From Lepidodermella squamata (Eukaryota; Gastrotricha): a DNA stretch of 64,000 bases. Location: contig JBLDXI010000019.1 of assembly GCA_047495785.1 (NCBI GenBank), forward strand, positions 2,542,001-2,606,000. Reading direction: 5' to 3'. Positions within the stretch are counted from its first letter, which is position 1. Each line of letters begins with the position of its first letter. Made by a program: the position numbers and the translations under genes. Below, one piece after another: positions 1 to 11,513 of this stretch. The notes under the pieces are model-generated. The model ran no database searches. It was not told the origin of the DNA and was given only the letters and a program-made list of their open reading frames with translations.

Positions 1-3000
1 AGCACTTTTTGAATAATTGTGACAATTTTCGAGAATTTCGGCCGTCGCATCGGGTCGACCTGCCAGCAGTCGAGCATGAGGGCGTAGAGGACTTCTGGGC
101 AGCCGGGTGGCGGGGGGAGTCGGTAGCCGCCCTCGACAGCTTTCACCACGTCCTGGTTCGTCCAGTTCCAGTACGGCCGTTCGCCGTAGGACACGACTTC
201 CCACATGACGACGCCGTACGACCACACGTCGCTCGATGGCTTGAATTTGCGGTAGAGAATGGCCTCGGGCGCCGTCCATCGAACGGGGATTTTGCCGCCG
301 CTGGTCTGGTACACGCCGCTGCTTGATGAGGCGTCGTCAAATGTCGAAGAGGCGTGAACCAATTTTCGAGCCTGAAATTAAATGAAAAAAACGCAATTAA
401 AACAAGTGCATAACAAATCCCGAAAATTGTTGAATGAGAGGGAAGAATAATAATAACAAAAATGTTTTTAATATTAAATTTATAGGAAATTGATCCTTAA
501 TTTGCAATTTAAAATTCATTTTAAAACAGGAGGAACGATATATTAGGAAAATTCAAAACATTTCAAGAAAATATTGAATTCAAATTGAAACAGAATTTTA
601 AAATTTTGAATTCTATAAAATTCAAATTCAAAATTCATTTTAATTTTAAAATTTAAAAAAATTCATTAAAATTCAAGTGAAAGTCACAATTTTGAAAGAA
701 ATCTCCAAAATTCGGATCCAAGACTTGAAATTTTCCGAGAAAAGAGCTTGAATTTTTTCAATTTTTTGTTTCACAAAACGTGGCTTTTAAATTAAAAATT
801 TCTTAATGCTGTCTCTATAGTATTTTCAAACTGGGATAGTACAAAGCAACGTTTTTTTTAGAAAAATCGAATGAATCTAATACGCATTTCAGAATCTTAT
901 AATTCATCCCTAATTGGCCACTAAAAATTAAAATTATTGACCTTCGTTTGAGTTGTCAATTTAAATTTTCAAAGAAAATATTCATAAGTTTGACCTCAAA
1001 TTTTCTGATTAATTCTTTCAAATTAACTATTTTTTCTATTGATGAAATTCTATTGATATTTTCTATTGATGAAAAATTTAACTTACCAATCCGAAATCGG
1101 CCACTTTGCAAACGAGATTAGGCCTGCTTGATACCAGGACATTTCTCGCCGCCAAATCGCGATGAACAACGCCCAGCGAAGCGAGGTAGGTCATACCAGA
1201 CGCGATATTCAACATCATAGTCGTCAGCTGGACCACCGTCAACTCGCCCATATTCTCCCGCAAAAACACATCCAACGACCCGTTCTCCAAAAACTCAGTC
1301 ACAATCATCACCGGCTCACACCGGGTGATGACACCCTGAAGGGCGACGATATTCGGGTTCTCAAACTGAGCCATGATGCTAGTCTCCATTAGGAACGAAA
1401 TCCGATCCCGCTCAGCCGCGCCTGGTTTCAGCGTTTTAATCGCCACAGTCTGCGGCGGTTTACCAGGCAGCCGCAACTCGCCCCGGCAGACCTCGCCGAA
1501 CTCGCCCCCGCCTATCACAGCATCGATCCGGATACAGGCCGGGTCGATTTCCCGAGCGAATGCCCGAACCGCAATTGTCGGGTCGTCGTACGTATGCGGG
1601 TCGACAAACTCATTCGAATTCGCCTGGCGGTACGCCGTATACACCTTGGTGATAACCGGCGGTAACGAGTTCAAAAAACTCGGCGCAAATGACGATAATT
1701 TCTGCGAATTTTCCGCCCCATTTTCCAGCAACAACGGCGGTGATGTGAAATGGGTGGAGCAAGTCGCTGAATTCGACCCGTTGCTAGTCTCCGTGTTATT
1801 CTGAACGACCCGGCCGGTAAGGTACGGCTTGAAGAACTCGCACTCGGCCTTATCAACGTAATTCGCGATCAGGCCTTTACGGGATGACCCACCCCCTGAT
1901 AACGACCTGCCCTTCCGGTTTGTAACGTACCAGAAGATGAAGAATAACCCAATTGACACAGCAATTGCGATTACAACGGCTGTTCCGATGAAGGCGGGCG
2001 TTTTTAGGGCGGATGCCGCTAAATTTGGGTCAACGTAAGCCGGCGTGCGTACAATTAGCGGCGGCGTAAACTGGGTCAGGGTCACACGTGTCGATTTTTG
2101 ACCGTCTGGGAAGACTAAGGCCGCCCGCAGCTTGAATTCGTACAACTCGTCGAATTCTAGCCCGGTGATGTTGCAAACGGCCTCGCAGCCCATTAGCCGG
2201 TACTGGTCGGTGTTTCGGGCGGCGCGGCATGCGGCGAGGTCACGTGACAGCGAAATGCCGCCTAGTGAGCAGTTCCATTCGACGACGTGGAGCCGCGCTG
2301 ATTCGCGGGCGAAGTGAATTTCGAACCGGTCGACGGTTGCTGGCAGCTCGTTCGATTGCAGATCGTCGAAGATTTGCCAGCGTAGTGCTACGCCGACTTG
2401 GCGTTCGTGGCCGTGTAAAAATGTGATAAATTGCAGTTGTGATGTGATTGAGCGATCTACAGAAAAAGAGCGAAATTTTAAAATAATTATTAAAATTATC
2501 AAAAAATAGAACAAATTCGAAAAGAAATAAAATTAGGAATAAATTAAAAAAGACGAAATAAAATAATCAAACTAAATGTTAAATTAAATTTTAAATTAAA
2601 TTTTAAAAAATCCCGAATTTTATTATTGAAAATTGAAATTTTTTACTTACATCCATTGAGTGTTGTGACATTGACAGTTCTGAAGTTGTTCGCATCTGAT
2701 GCGACTCGTGAAACGTTGTTCTCAGCGTAAATTGTAAAATTGTACGACCGACCCGGGTACAATTCTTGAATCATCACACTAAAACAAAAATTATTAAAAT
2801 ATTTTTCAGATTTTTGCACGCATTTTTTTCTCACCTTCGCTCTCTTGTTACAGCATTAGGTACAAAACGGACAAGAGATGAGCAGCCTAGGCATTCAATG
2901 CGGTAGAACAGCGGTTCATCCGGGCGTTCGCCGATGTAGTCCGGCTGGTCCCAGCTGAGTAGAATCGCTGTTTGGTTAACGGCCTTTCCAGCCACGTTTC

Positions 3001-4356
3001 GAGGCGCCGATGGCGGCCGGGTGCAGGCTGATGAGACCGAATCAGACGGGGCTCGCATGAACCCTAAATCACATTCGCATGATACTGAGCCTGTTGATAG
3101 GCTGTGACTGTTCCGGGGACACCGAGTACACGGTCCGGAGCCAAGATCGGGTTTGAAAGCGTTAATTGGGCAATCTGAAGAGAAGAAAAAATCAGTAAAT
3201 TAATGAAAATATTCAAAAAATACAATTCCATGAAAATTTCAAAAATTATTAAAAAATTATTAAAAAAAATAATCAAAAATGTTAATAAATGTTCAATAAA
3301 TTAATTTTGTTGTATATTCAAGAATTTCAATTAATAAATTCAATTTTTGAATTCGAATTTCTGATTTCTGAGAAAAATTATTCTCAATATTACCTGAGCA
3401 TTTTAATCTATTGCTATTAGTCACAGTGTCAGAATTGATCAGCAGCTCCGAGCCAGGTGAGCACTGGCAAAACTGGTCATCAATCGCGAGATGACTGCCA
3501 TCGGTCAAAACGCGGCGCGAATAGTCGACCCAATCGCCGGACGGGTTGCAAATCAACGACGGCGGGCTGTTCAACGCGAGATACGTATACTGGGCGTTAT
3601 CAACGCACAGGCCCTGAACTTTCGACCCGTAAAACCCGGAAACCGACCGGGCGACCGGGACTGTCTGCGGGAACGAAACTAGCCCGACTTTCGAGCTCGG
3701 GCAGTAGTTGTAGTAAATTCTAAGGCGGACAAGCCCGACGCAGGCACCCTGTTCTTGCACGGTGACTACAAATCGAATCGGGCTTTGAGAATCAGATCGA
3801 TTAACGACAAAATGGCGCCGTTCTTCTGTGACGTAACTCCTAATTTGATCGCCATCAGGCAACCCGGTTGTGAGCAGTTTGCCGAACCCGGCGTTCAACG
3901 GGCCGCCCTCCATCGGGTAGAATTCCTGCGACGAAAAATCGCCGGATAATTCACGATCATTCTTCATCTGCCGGTACCACATCGAGAAATAATCGCCCGA
4001 ACAGCCGGGTTTTGTGCAGCGAACTATCGTGAATGAAATATTGACGTAGATTTTCATGCTGTCTGTACCCGGCCCGAACACCCAGGGCGGGATTTCGATG
4101 ACGGGTGAGTACATGTTAGCCGGGTCAGGCAGCGGTTTTGCGCCCTGGCTGCGACCGCGTGATGTTGCGGACAGAGCGGCTAATTTTGCCTCAAATGATT
4201 TTTCGTAGTCGTCCAGGAAGCACATGTGAAGGCCTTCTTGTTCTTCTGAATCGCCGATGAATGAAATGCGGTCGCTGACATCGCGAGGCTCGTCGCCAAC
4301 CCGCAGGGTGACTGACCGCCAGCCCTCGCCATTCGGCATCGAATCATACAAAACGC
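1..4356 (-). CDS. vab-1: Eph receptor tyrosine kinase (3' end cut by window edge)
   Basis: Receptor for membrane-bound ephrins, acting in axon guidance and epidermal morphogenesis. Exons (transcript order): 4356-3394, 3174-2835, 2778-2651, 2456-1087, 371-1; all junction phases close. Exon 1 here encodes the ephrin-binding jelly roll ([25 protein letters not shown]). Next come the Cys-rich region ([23 protein letters not shown]), two FN3 domains, a TM helix near 1920-1990, and the kinase: GGGEFGEV glycine loop, VAIK lysine, [32 protein letters not shown]. All catalytic motifs are intact, so an active kinase is expected. The SAM domain should lie left of base 1. The first exon is not certain: a short signal-like peptide (MSLFSVLLLGCLL) starts at 4710 on this strand, but I see no convincing donor after it. 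The juxtamembrane motif reads [10 protein letters not shown], with Phe at the first usual Tyr. The symbol assumes a nematode, which normally has a single Eph gene. Confidence 0.93.
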
Positions 4357-4710
4357 CTGAAAAAAATTAAAAAAATCCAGCTTAATAAATTTTATTTCAT
4401 ATTATTTTTGTTTTCTTTGCTCCGTTTTGTTATTCAAAAGCGCAATGTACGCACTTGATAATTGTTACACTAATGTAGACGAGTTCGTAGTTTGCGGGTC
4501 TGGTTGCCGACTGGGGCGAGAAAAGGTCGATAGTGTTAAATTAGCCTTATCGCGATTTGCCAGTGTGTATTTGCCTTTCAAGTGTTGAAGCATGCCACCA
4601 CGCAACGCCAGGTGGATTTTGTGCCCACGGGAGTAGAGTATAGCAGTAATGGGTGGCTACACACATATCTAGAGCAAACAACCCAGCAACAAGACGCTAA
4701 ATAGCGACAT

Positions 4711-7700
4711 TGTATCGAAATCTGTGAGGCGCTGGGACCCTGAGCCCGTCGCAACAGCGAAATTACGTGCGCGACGACGTGTTTGCCCGCAATCCCTTCG
4801 TCGTCGTAACCTTCTACCAGCAAACATCGGCGCCCAATTATTAGCCCACGCGCGCCTTTTACAGGTGAGCTGCTGCGGAAGTGCCATCCATACTCAACCC
4901 GATCAGTAGGGGCAATATTAAGGGCAACATATCACCGGAAACAAGCGGCGGCTTCTTTATTATTATTATTGCGGCCTGTCATCAATCACCACACTTTGTT
5001 TATCAACGCCAAGAAAGCAGAAATTTTTCATCATCATCATCACCATCATCAATTTGTAGACAGTAATGCATTTATCTAATGCGGCGATCTAAATTACTAC
5101 TGACGACTGACGAGTGACCCTATAATTGACCCACATTCGTGCGCAAGGCTGGCTGGCTTCTTTTCACTAAATTTTATTACCCTCAATGAAGCTTGGTTGG
5201 CTTCTTCATGCCATCTCAAGAGAGCGAGAGAGAGAGCGAAAATTTAACTCAATAACGTTACTTAGGGTCATCATGGCTTCACTGGAGGGCCAGACAACGG
5301 TGGCTGCGGCTGACTATCTTATGTCGATGATGATGATGATAAAATTGAAAACACGATGTCGCGGTTGCGCAACGCAGCGCTTTTTGATTGAAAGCGAGAT
5401 TTTTAAGGTGGACTTTTTCAAGTGCGCGCGCGCGAGCGTAATCAAAGCTCAGCAGCCAGGCCGCTCTTGGTAACACCTGCGCGCTCGAAACGCTTCACTA
5501 ACTTTCAACCCACGGAGATTAAAGTAACACCTAAAATGACAGCTTATGATGGTAATAACTCACCGATTTCAGCCGATGTGGACGCGACAAACAGTGAAAA
5601 AACGACGACGACACAGACGGACGGCATTTTGCGGCGGTTGCAGCGTGACAGAAAAAATTCTCAAAAATTCATGATGATTAAAACCCGAGTCTGAAAATGA
5701 TTTCTTGTCGAGTGTGCGTGTAGCTATAATAAATGGCGCCTATAAAAGTGAAAGGAAAAAATAGCAGTTGTAGAGTGTGTAGTATGTAGCAGTAGTAGTA
5801 GAAAAATCTGCATTGCTAAATTGGCGCCTAATTGAACCGACGAGTGACTTTTCAGTTGATTGGCATCGATTGGCGGCGCCGCGCGCGCGAACAATGGGCG
5901 CCGGTCACAACAAGGCGTGAGCAGCAGTAAAAAAAGGCTCGCGCCGCCCACAAATAAACAACAAGCACTGGTTGCTGGTAAGAGGCGCTTAGCTTATTGA
6001 ACCTAGGCGCGAAAGCAATTTTCGGGCGGCCATCTGGTTAAAAAATAACGATGAAATCAGCGATTGCTTTAATAAATAATAACGATTCGCTCGCCTGAGA
6101 ATAAACAAAAGATAGCAAAAGTAACTTCCCATTCTTAACTAATTATTCAGTGGTTAGATAAATAAAACAAAAAATAAGGTAAGTGATAGTCGTCGGTAAT
6201 AAAAACAAAGGCCAGACTATGGAAGTAGAAAATTATCACATGCTGTGTGTGGCGTGCTTTTATTTGTGTGTGTGTGTGTAAATGAGCAAATGCGACATAT
6301 GAAGGGACTAGCGCTATGTGTGCTCTAGTGTATGTGTAATGAAAATGGACCAATGGCGTTGCGCGTCTAATCACTAAGCATACGCGCTCGTGTGCGTGCG
6401 CGGAATTGCGCCCCGCCGATCAAAGAGGCGCATCGAGACGTCCTCTCAGCGAAAAGACACGCTCGTCGAGAGGCTGCGGACCTGGGTGCGGAGATTTCGA
6501 TGCCGTGTATCGGCTTCAAGAGGCCTTCATGTAAGCTGTGAGCGACGTGCGTTGAAATGTTCCCAAGTTTTGCTAAAGCAAACAAATCACGACTTGTTAA
6601 AGCTGTTGTTCAAACTGTAACCCTGGGGTGGTATCATGTTGCTGCTGAGAGGGCTCATTAAAGGTGTTGCGATTTCTGATTTTGTTATTTTTAAATCCGC
6701 TAGTTGCTGCTCAACTTTGAACTATAGACGTCTCTTTGTGAACACCTTACGACAACGCCGTCCGTGTAACGAGTAATAATGATAACATTGTCGCGGAATT
6801 TCACAAAGAGCGAGAAAGTTGAAGGAATTTAGTAACCGACACCGGTAGTTTGTTAAAATAACAACTCCAGCTGTGCTTCATTTGTAGAACAGTCGTTTCC
6901 AATATGTATCTAACAAGGCCCAAGGTAACCTCGAGTCCAATTTGATTTTGATGGGAAGAAAAATATGAAAAAAACAGAAAAATTCTGCCATGGTTAATCG
7001 ATTTCTCCATACATAATTTGAGCAATAAAATTTCTACCATAAAATATGTTGAAAAAATGCAGCTTTTATATCAGCTCACTTAGCTGAAAAAAACAAAAAG
7101 TAGAATTGGGGTATCCCAATTTTTTTTTAAATCTTCAAATCTGAAAGCCTGTTGCGGAACCGAAATTGATAGATGCGGAACCAAATTTAAACTTAATTAG
7201 ACACCAAACGCATACTTGAATAAAGCGCAATTGTTAAATATTTTTTTATGGATAAAATGACTGCGACGCGTTCTGAGCGTGAGGGTGTGGTGAGGATCTG
7301 ACCTTATCCTCGGATTATTTCAACGTATTTTTTTGTAGCAATTTTGAAGCCACGCAATTTCGATTTTTTTGAAATCGGGAAAATTTAAACGACTTGATTT
7401 TATTTTTCTCCTGAAATACCGAACTTGGAAGGCATGCATTTGCTGCGATGGAAAATTTGCGGTATTTTTTTTATAGATTAAATTTTCTCACCTTTTCCCA
7501 GGAAATGACCAAATAAGGTGAAAATATGCAAAAATCGAAATGCTAAGAGAAAACGCGGAGAGACGCCGAATTTTCTATCAAATTCCTATATCAAAACTTC
7601 TTTTTATGGGGAGTAAAATTCGAAGTCATTGGCTTCCTATTTATTTCAATTTTTTAGTCAGTTCATGAGTGTAATTTGGTACAAAAAGTGTCATATTCAA

Positions 7701-8567
7701 ATATGCCCGAAGATAATGTCATCGGTCCTCCTTAATGTCTTGGCTTTATTCCTATGCTAATTCGAAGCGCTACGACTGCTCTGATAATGACCCACAGAGA
7801 TTAACGACAGAGTGCTCGACCTTGGAGTTGAAAGGCTCGGTGCTAATAATAAGATACTGGATGAAAGCGAGTTAATAGCCTAGGAAATACAGGGTGACCA
7901 ATTCCGCAATTCCGCAGAAGGCGAATTCGATGCGCATCAATTTAATGGGGAATTTTAAGCATTCTTTTGCCAATAGAACTCCTCAATTTCTCGAACTCCT
8001 CATTAAAATGATGCGCATCGAATTCGCCTTCTGCGGAATTGCGGAATTGGCCACCCTGTATTATTTCAGTCGCGAAATATGGCGCTGACTGTAGCTTTTC
8101 TTGAAAATTGCCAAATGTTCGGCGAAAAATCAGCTAGCTAGTGATAGATTTATGATTTGCATATTTTGTAAATTTGCTGCACCTGTACTGCACCGCGCTA
8201 AACCTTTTTTAGGATATTGAGTGAGAAAGCTATTAAAAAATAATGGCTTTTTGAAAACTAGCTAGCGTATATCCATTGAGAAAGAATTTTAATATAACAA
8301 TGGCCCGGTCTTCCTGCTGTATAAAATGCAAAATTTTTCGACCTACGAGGCTTTGAGCGGATTACACAAAACTGACCAAAATTTAATCGGTATTTTATTG
8401 AAGAAATTACGAAAATATATATGAAGCGTCCAGTTGTATTTACAGCGCGAATAGATAAATAATAATACAAAAATTCGATCAGGGTCACGAGAATTTTTTT
8501 CTGCCATTATAATAATAATAACAACGAAGACGAAAATTACAAGTAACATTTTTATTACACTTCATTA
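4711..8567. other. Intergenic region, no gene seen
   Basis: I see no supportable coding sequence in this 3.9 kb between the Eph gene and the single-exon channel gene. It contains short microsatellites: TAT repeats near 4957-4970, CAT repeats near 5028-5050, GA-rich 5219-5237, GAT repeats near 5326-5341 and GT repeats near 6260-6280. It also holds the inverted-repeat element listed at 7890-8058. The part next to 4710 probably holds the Eph promoter, and 8100-8567 is 3' flank of the channel gene. Confidence 0.5.
7890..8058. mobile_element. TA-flanked inverted-repeat MITE (mariner/Tc1-like)
   Basis: A 169-bp foldback element. The left arm begins CAGGGTGACCAATTCCGC at 7890. The right arm ends with its reverse complement, GCGGAATTGGCCACCCTG, at 8058, with one mismatch in this outer part. 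The arms stay nearly perfectly complementary for about 60 bp (through GAATTCGATGCGCATC), leaving a loop of roughly 45 bp. Both ends are bordered by TA (7888-7889 and 8059-8060), the target duplication expected of Tc1/mariner-type insertion. It has no coding capacity. A non-autonomous mariner-type MITE fits best; the family is inferred from the TA and the CAGGGTG end only. Confidence 0.8.
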
Positions 8568-9806
8568 TCATAAATGTAATGATGTTGCGGCGATAAATGT
8601 CACATAGCAGTACAAGTGTAAAGCGATGAGGCAACCAGCGGCGACCAGAAAGCCGGCAATATCTGGCACTTTGATGGGCTTGATCGCCAAGCAGAACTTG
8701 CCGATGCGCAACGACCGTTGTAGCGAGTATTTCGACGACGCGTAAATGCGGCACATAACCAGCGAGTGAAGCGTGCAGTACGCGGCGATCAAAAATTCGT
8801 ACATGGCATAGTCGTGTAGAAATATGCGCCGGCGGCTGTTGAAAACCGGCGGCGACGCATCGGCGACTACAACGTGCCGCAGCCATCCGATTCCCACGAG
8901 CAGGACCACCGAAAAAACCACCCGGTCGTAGTCGCCGGCGGGTAATACGAGGCCGAAAATCGCCAACACGGTCAGTACAAATAACGGCAGCAGATAATTG
9001 TACAAAAAATGCCCGCTAATCCGCCTTAATTTCACCGATATCGATACGCGGTTATTCAACACACCAATAGTAGCTTTTTTCGATATTAAAATGTCCCATT
9101 CAATGTTTTTTGAGGCGAAATTTTGCGGAATATCAGAAACCCGAGCCGAAGAGACATTATGACCCAGTTCGAAAATTATCGTACAGTCGTGTTGATCGAA
9201 TGGGAATCGGTAAAAATCAAACCCATCGCCGCAAATCGTAGATAAAGTACCGAATTCTGTCAACTGAAACGTGAAAAATCGATCGATTGAATCGAAGGTG
9301 AAAATCGATTCTTTTGACGCTTTAATTTCCGCGGAATTAAGGTGGCGAATAGAAATGTGCCGAAATTGATTCAGTAAATTTTCGTCGCCGCGGCCAGTTA
9401 GTTTACCCTCGAAATTACCATCGCAAATCGATTGCCAAGCAACTTTTACACTTGATTGAATTTTGATAGTTTCGCTGCTCGGGTCCAACTCGATGAATCG
9501 AATAGGTTCGAAGGCAAAATCTGCGGTTATTTCGCCGCCATTCGATCCTGCCAAGCGCATAGGTTGAAAATTCGGACAGGTATGAGTGATTTTAGATATC
9601 GACATTGATTTACTATCGATTTTAGGTGGCATTTGCGGAGTTATTTCTGTCGTAATTGTTGATTGTTGGGTCGTTGTTGTAGCAGGCGCGATTGTTGTTT
9701 CTGTATCAATCACCTCCAAGTCATCCGTAGAATCTTGGGCGGTGGAAAAATGCAGAAAAACCGAAAAATAAATCACGCGTTGAATAATCCTCATTTTTTT
9801 TACCAC
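8568..9806 (-). CDS. Divergent single-exon Cys-loop (pentameric ligand-gated) ion channel subunit
   Basis: Intronless reading frame of 412 aa. It has an N-terminal hydrophobic signal (VIYFSVFLHFSTA), then a Thr-rich stretch (about residues 30-55), then a ligand-binding-type extracellular domain. The Cys-loop is CGDGFDFYRFPFDQHDC, keeping the diagnostic FPFD. It is followed by LRRISGHFLYNYLLP entering M1 and three more hydrophobic helices (FSVVLLVGIGWL; YEFLIAAYCTLHSLVM; a last helix at the C-terminus). The loop has 15 residues between its cysteines instead of the canonical 13. I see no YxCC vicinal-cysteine pair and no typical GEK before M2, so neither ligand nor ion selectivity can be predicted. 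A second in-frame ATG lies 4 codons downstream. It is not closely related to the trio at 40.9-47.4 kb. Likely a neuronal or muscle orphan channel subunit. Confidence 0.8.
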   Translation of the reverse strand: MVKKMRIIQRVIYFSVFLHFSTAQDSTDDLEVIDTETTIAPATTTTQQSTITTEITPQMPPKIDSKSMSISKITHTCPNFQPMRLAGSNGGEITADFAFEPIRFIELDPSSETIKIQSSVKVAWQSICDGNFEGKLTGRGDENLLNQFRHISIRHLNSAEIKASKESIFTFDSIDRFFTFQLTEFGTLSTICGDGFDFYRFPFDQHDCTIIFELGHNVSSARVSDIPQNFASKNIEWDILISKKATIGVLNNRVSISVKLRRISGHFLYNYLLPLFVLTVLAIFGLVLPAGDYDRVVFSVVLLVGIGWLRHVVVADASPPVFNSRRRIFLHDYAMYEFLIAAYCTLHSLVMCRIYASSKYSLQRSLRIGKFCLAIKPIKVPDIAGFLVAAGCLIALHLYCYVTFIAATSLHL

Positions 9807-11513
9807 ACCTAGACGTTTAAAAAATGCTCATTAATGTCTCGGAAAAATTAATGCGTTTTGAAGCACCGAATCAAGAATTTGCGCTCAAAATAAGATGATA
9901 AAATAACAAGATGATGATATATCACGTCGTCGGAAAATTCGATAAAATAACATACATTTTTGTTCTAGAATTATATACTACAAGCGAAATCGGACGATAT
10001 TTATCGCGATCATGCCCTCGTCTACATTTCGCCGGCAGCTGGTCCTAGTGTCAACGATGAAAATAGAAAGTCTCTCGAGGCGTACACATATTGTTTTGGG
10101 TGTATGGATTCAGCAGCATCTAAATACTAAACAATGATAATAGTATAAGGCACTCTTTTCTCAGCAAATAATATACACAGGTCCAGATCGATTTTTGGCC
10201 CGGCCGCTACACGAAGACGTACGCAATATTCGTTAAAATGTGTCTCTTATATAGCATCGGTCATTGAAAAATTGGCAGCATAAGAAGCCAACTTGATTCG
10301 TATTATTCCTTTTGTTGATCAACAATTATAGTCATTTTATGCATTTTCCCATTTATCCATCATATTACTATGAGTGTAAATAGAATGCGATTGGCGGCAG
10401 TATGAACAAATATCCTTAATATCATTTCTTCAATGTTACATAGCCGCAGCCTCCGGGCAGCAACTGCTCGACACATTAGAAACAAGAACGGCTAAACCGA
10501 CATGGCAACAAATGCTGAGCACCAATCAAGCATCATATCGATAATAAAAAACTGCATATTGATGAATTGTTTGTTTACAGTTAGATCGATGATGGCTGCA
10601 GGCGTTAAATCGAAAGCAGGAAACAGGACTTCGCGTGGATAGTATGTTACAGTTGTTTCTCCTGCGTTTGTTCACATCTCACTGAATGAGGTAAAATCCG
10701 GGCTATTCGCGGGAATTAGACCTGCCATATACTTGCCGATAAGCGCGAAAGGGTGTAATTGACAGCCGCTGATGCGCGCCTGTAATCGAGCGTGAAAGCG
10801 CGCGAAACTCGAGCCAAACTTTTCAAAAAAGCGCGCGAATTTTAAATATTTCTAAAATATGTGGAATAATTAAATTGATAGTAAAAATTACTTATATAAT
10901 TTCATATTTTATTTTGGTGATTAGCAATTACCCGCAAAAATTCGAAATTTTAGCCGGTCGCGTGAGTGTCCACGTGTTCACCGCTCGCTGACCGCTGGCC
11001 AAGCGCGTGAATGCAAAGAAGATGCGAGATGCCACCATGTTCTAGTATATTCCGCTGACTCCATTGTTTCGTTTTCTCGATTTTTCTTGCTACGTAAAGT
11101 ATTCTAAATTTGAGTACCGGTTAATGAGTGAGCCAGGTTCTATTACAGCTAGCTGTTTTTCCTAAACTGCGCTTTGCTGCTTGCCGCTTTCAGTAAGCAT
11201 ATAAATTTAAATATACTTTAGCAACAACTTCTAAATCTGCCATTTATGCTGGAATAACATCTCAACATTATTCAAAACAGGCAGTTGCATATAGTTTTGA
11301 ACTTTCAAAGTTACTGAAACAGCAGTGAGAGTGCATATGAGAGTCAAGTTCAGGGCTAAGGGTAACAAATCAGGATGGGATAAACTTGTTGATTTGTTAA
11401 GATTTTAATCTAGATCTAGATTTTGAGCTGCGTCACACCCAATCTTATTTCATTTCATTAATCTTGGTTTTGTGACATTTCTGATTTAGATATTAATTAA
11501 TTGCTCAACAGAA
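9807..11513. other. Intergenic region between divergent genes
   Basis: This 1.7 kb separates the minus-strand channel gene from the plus-strand PiT gene. It must contain both 5' flanks. I found no credible exon, repeat or RNA gene in it. Confidence 0.4.
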
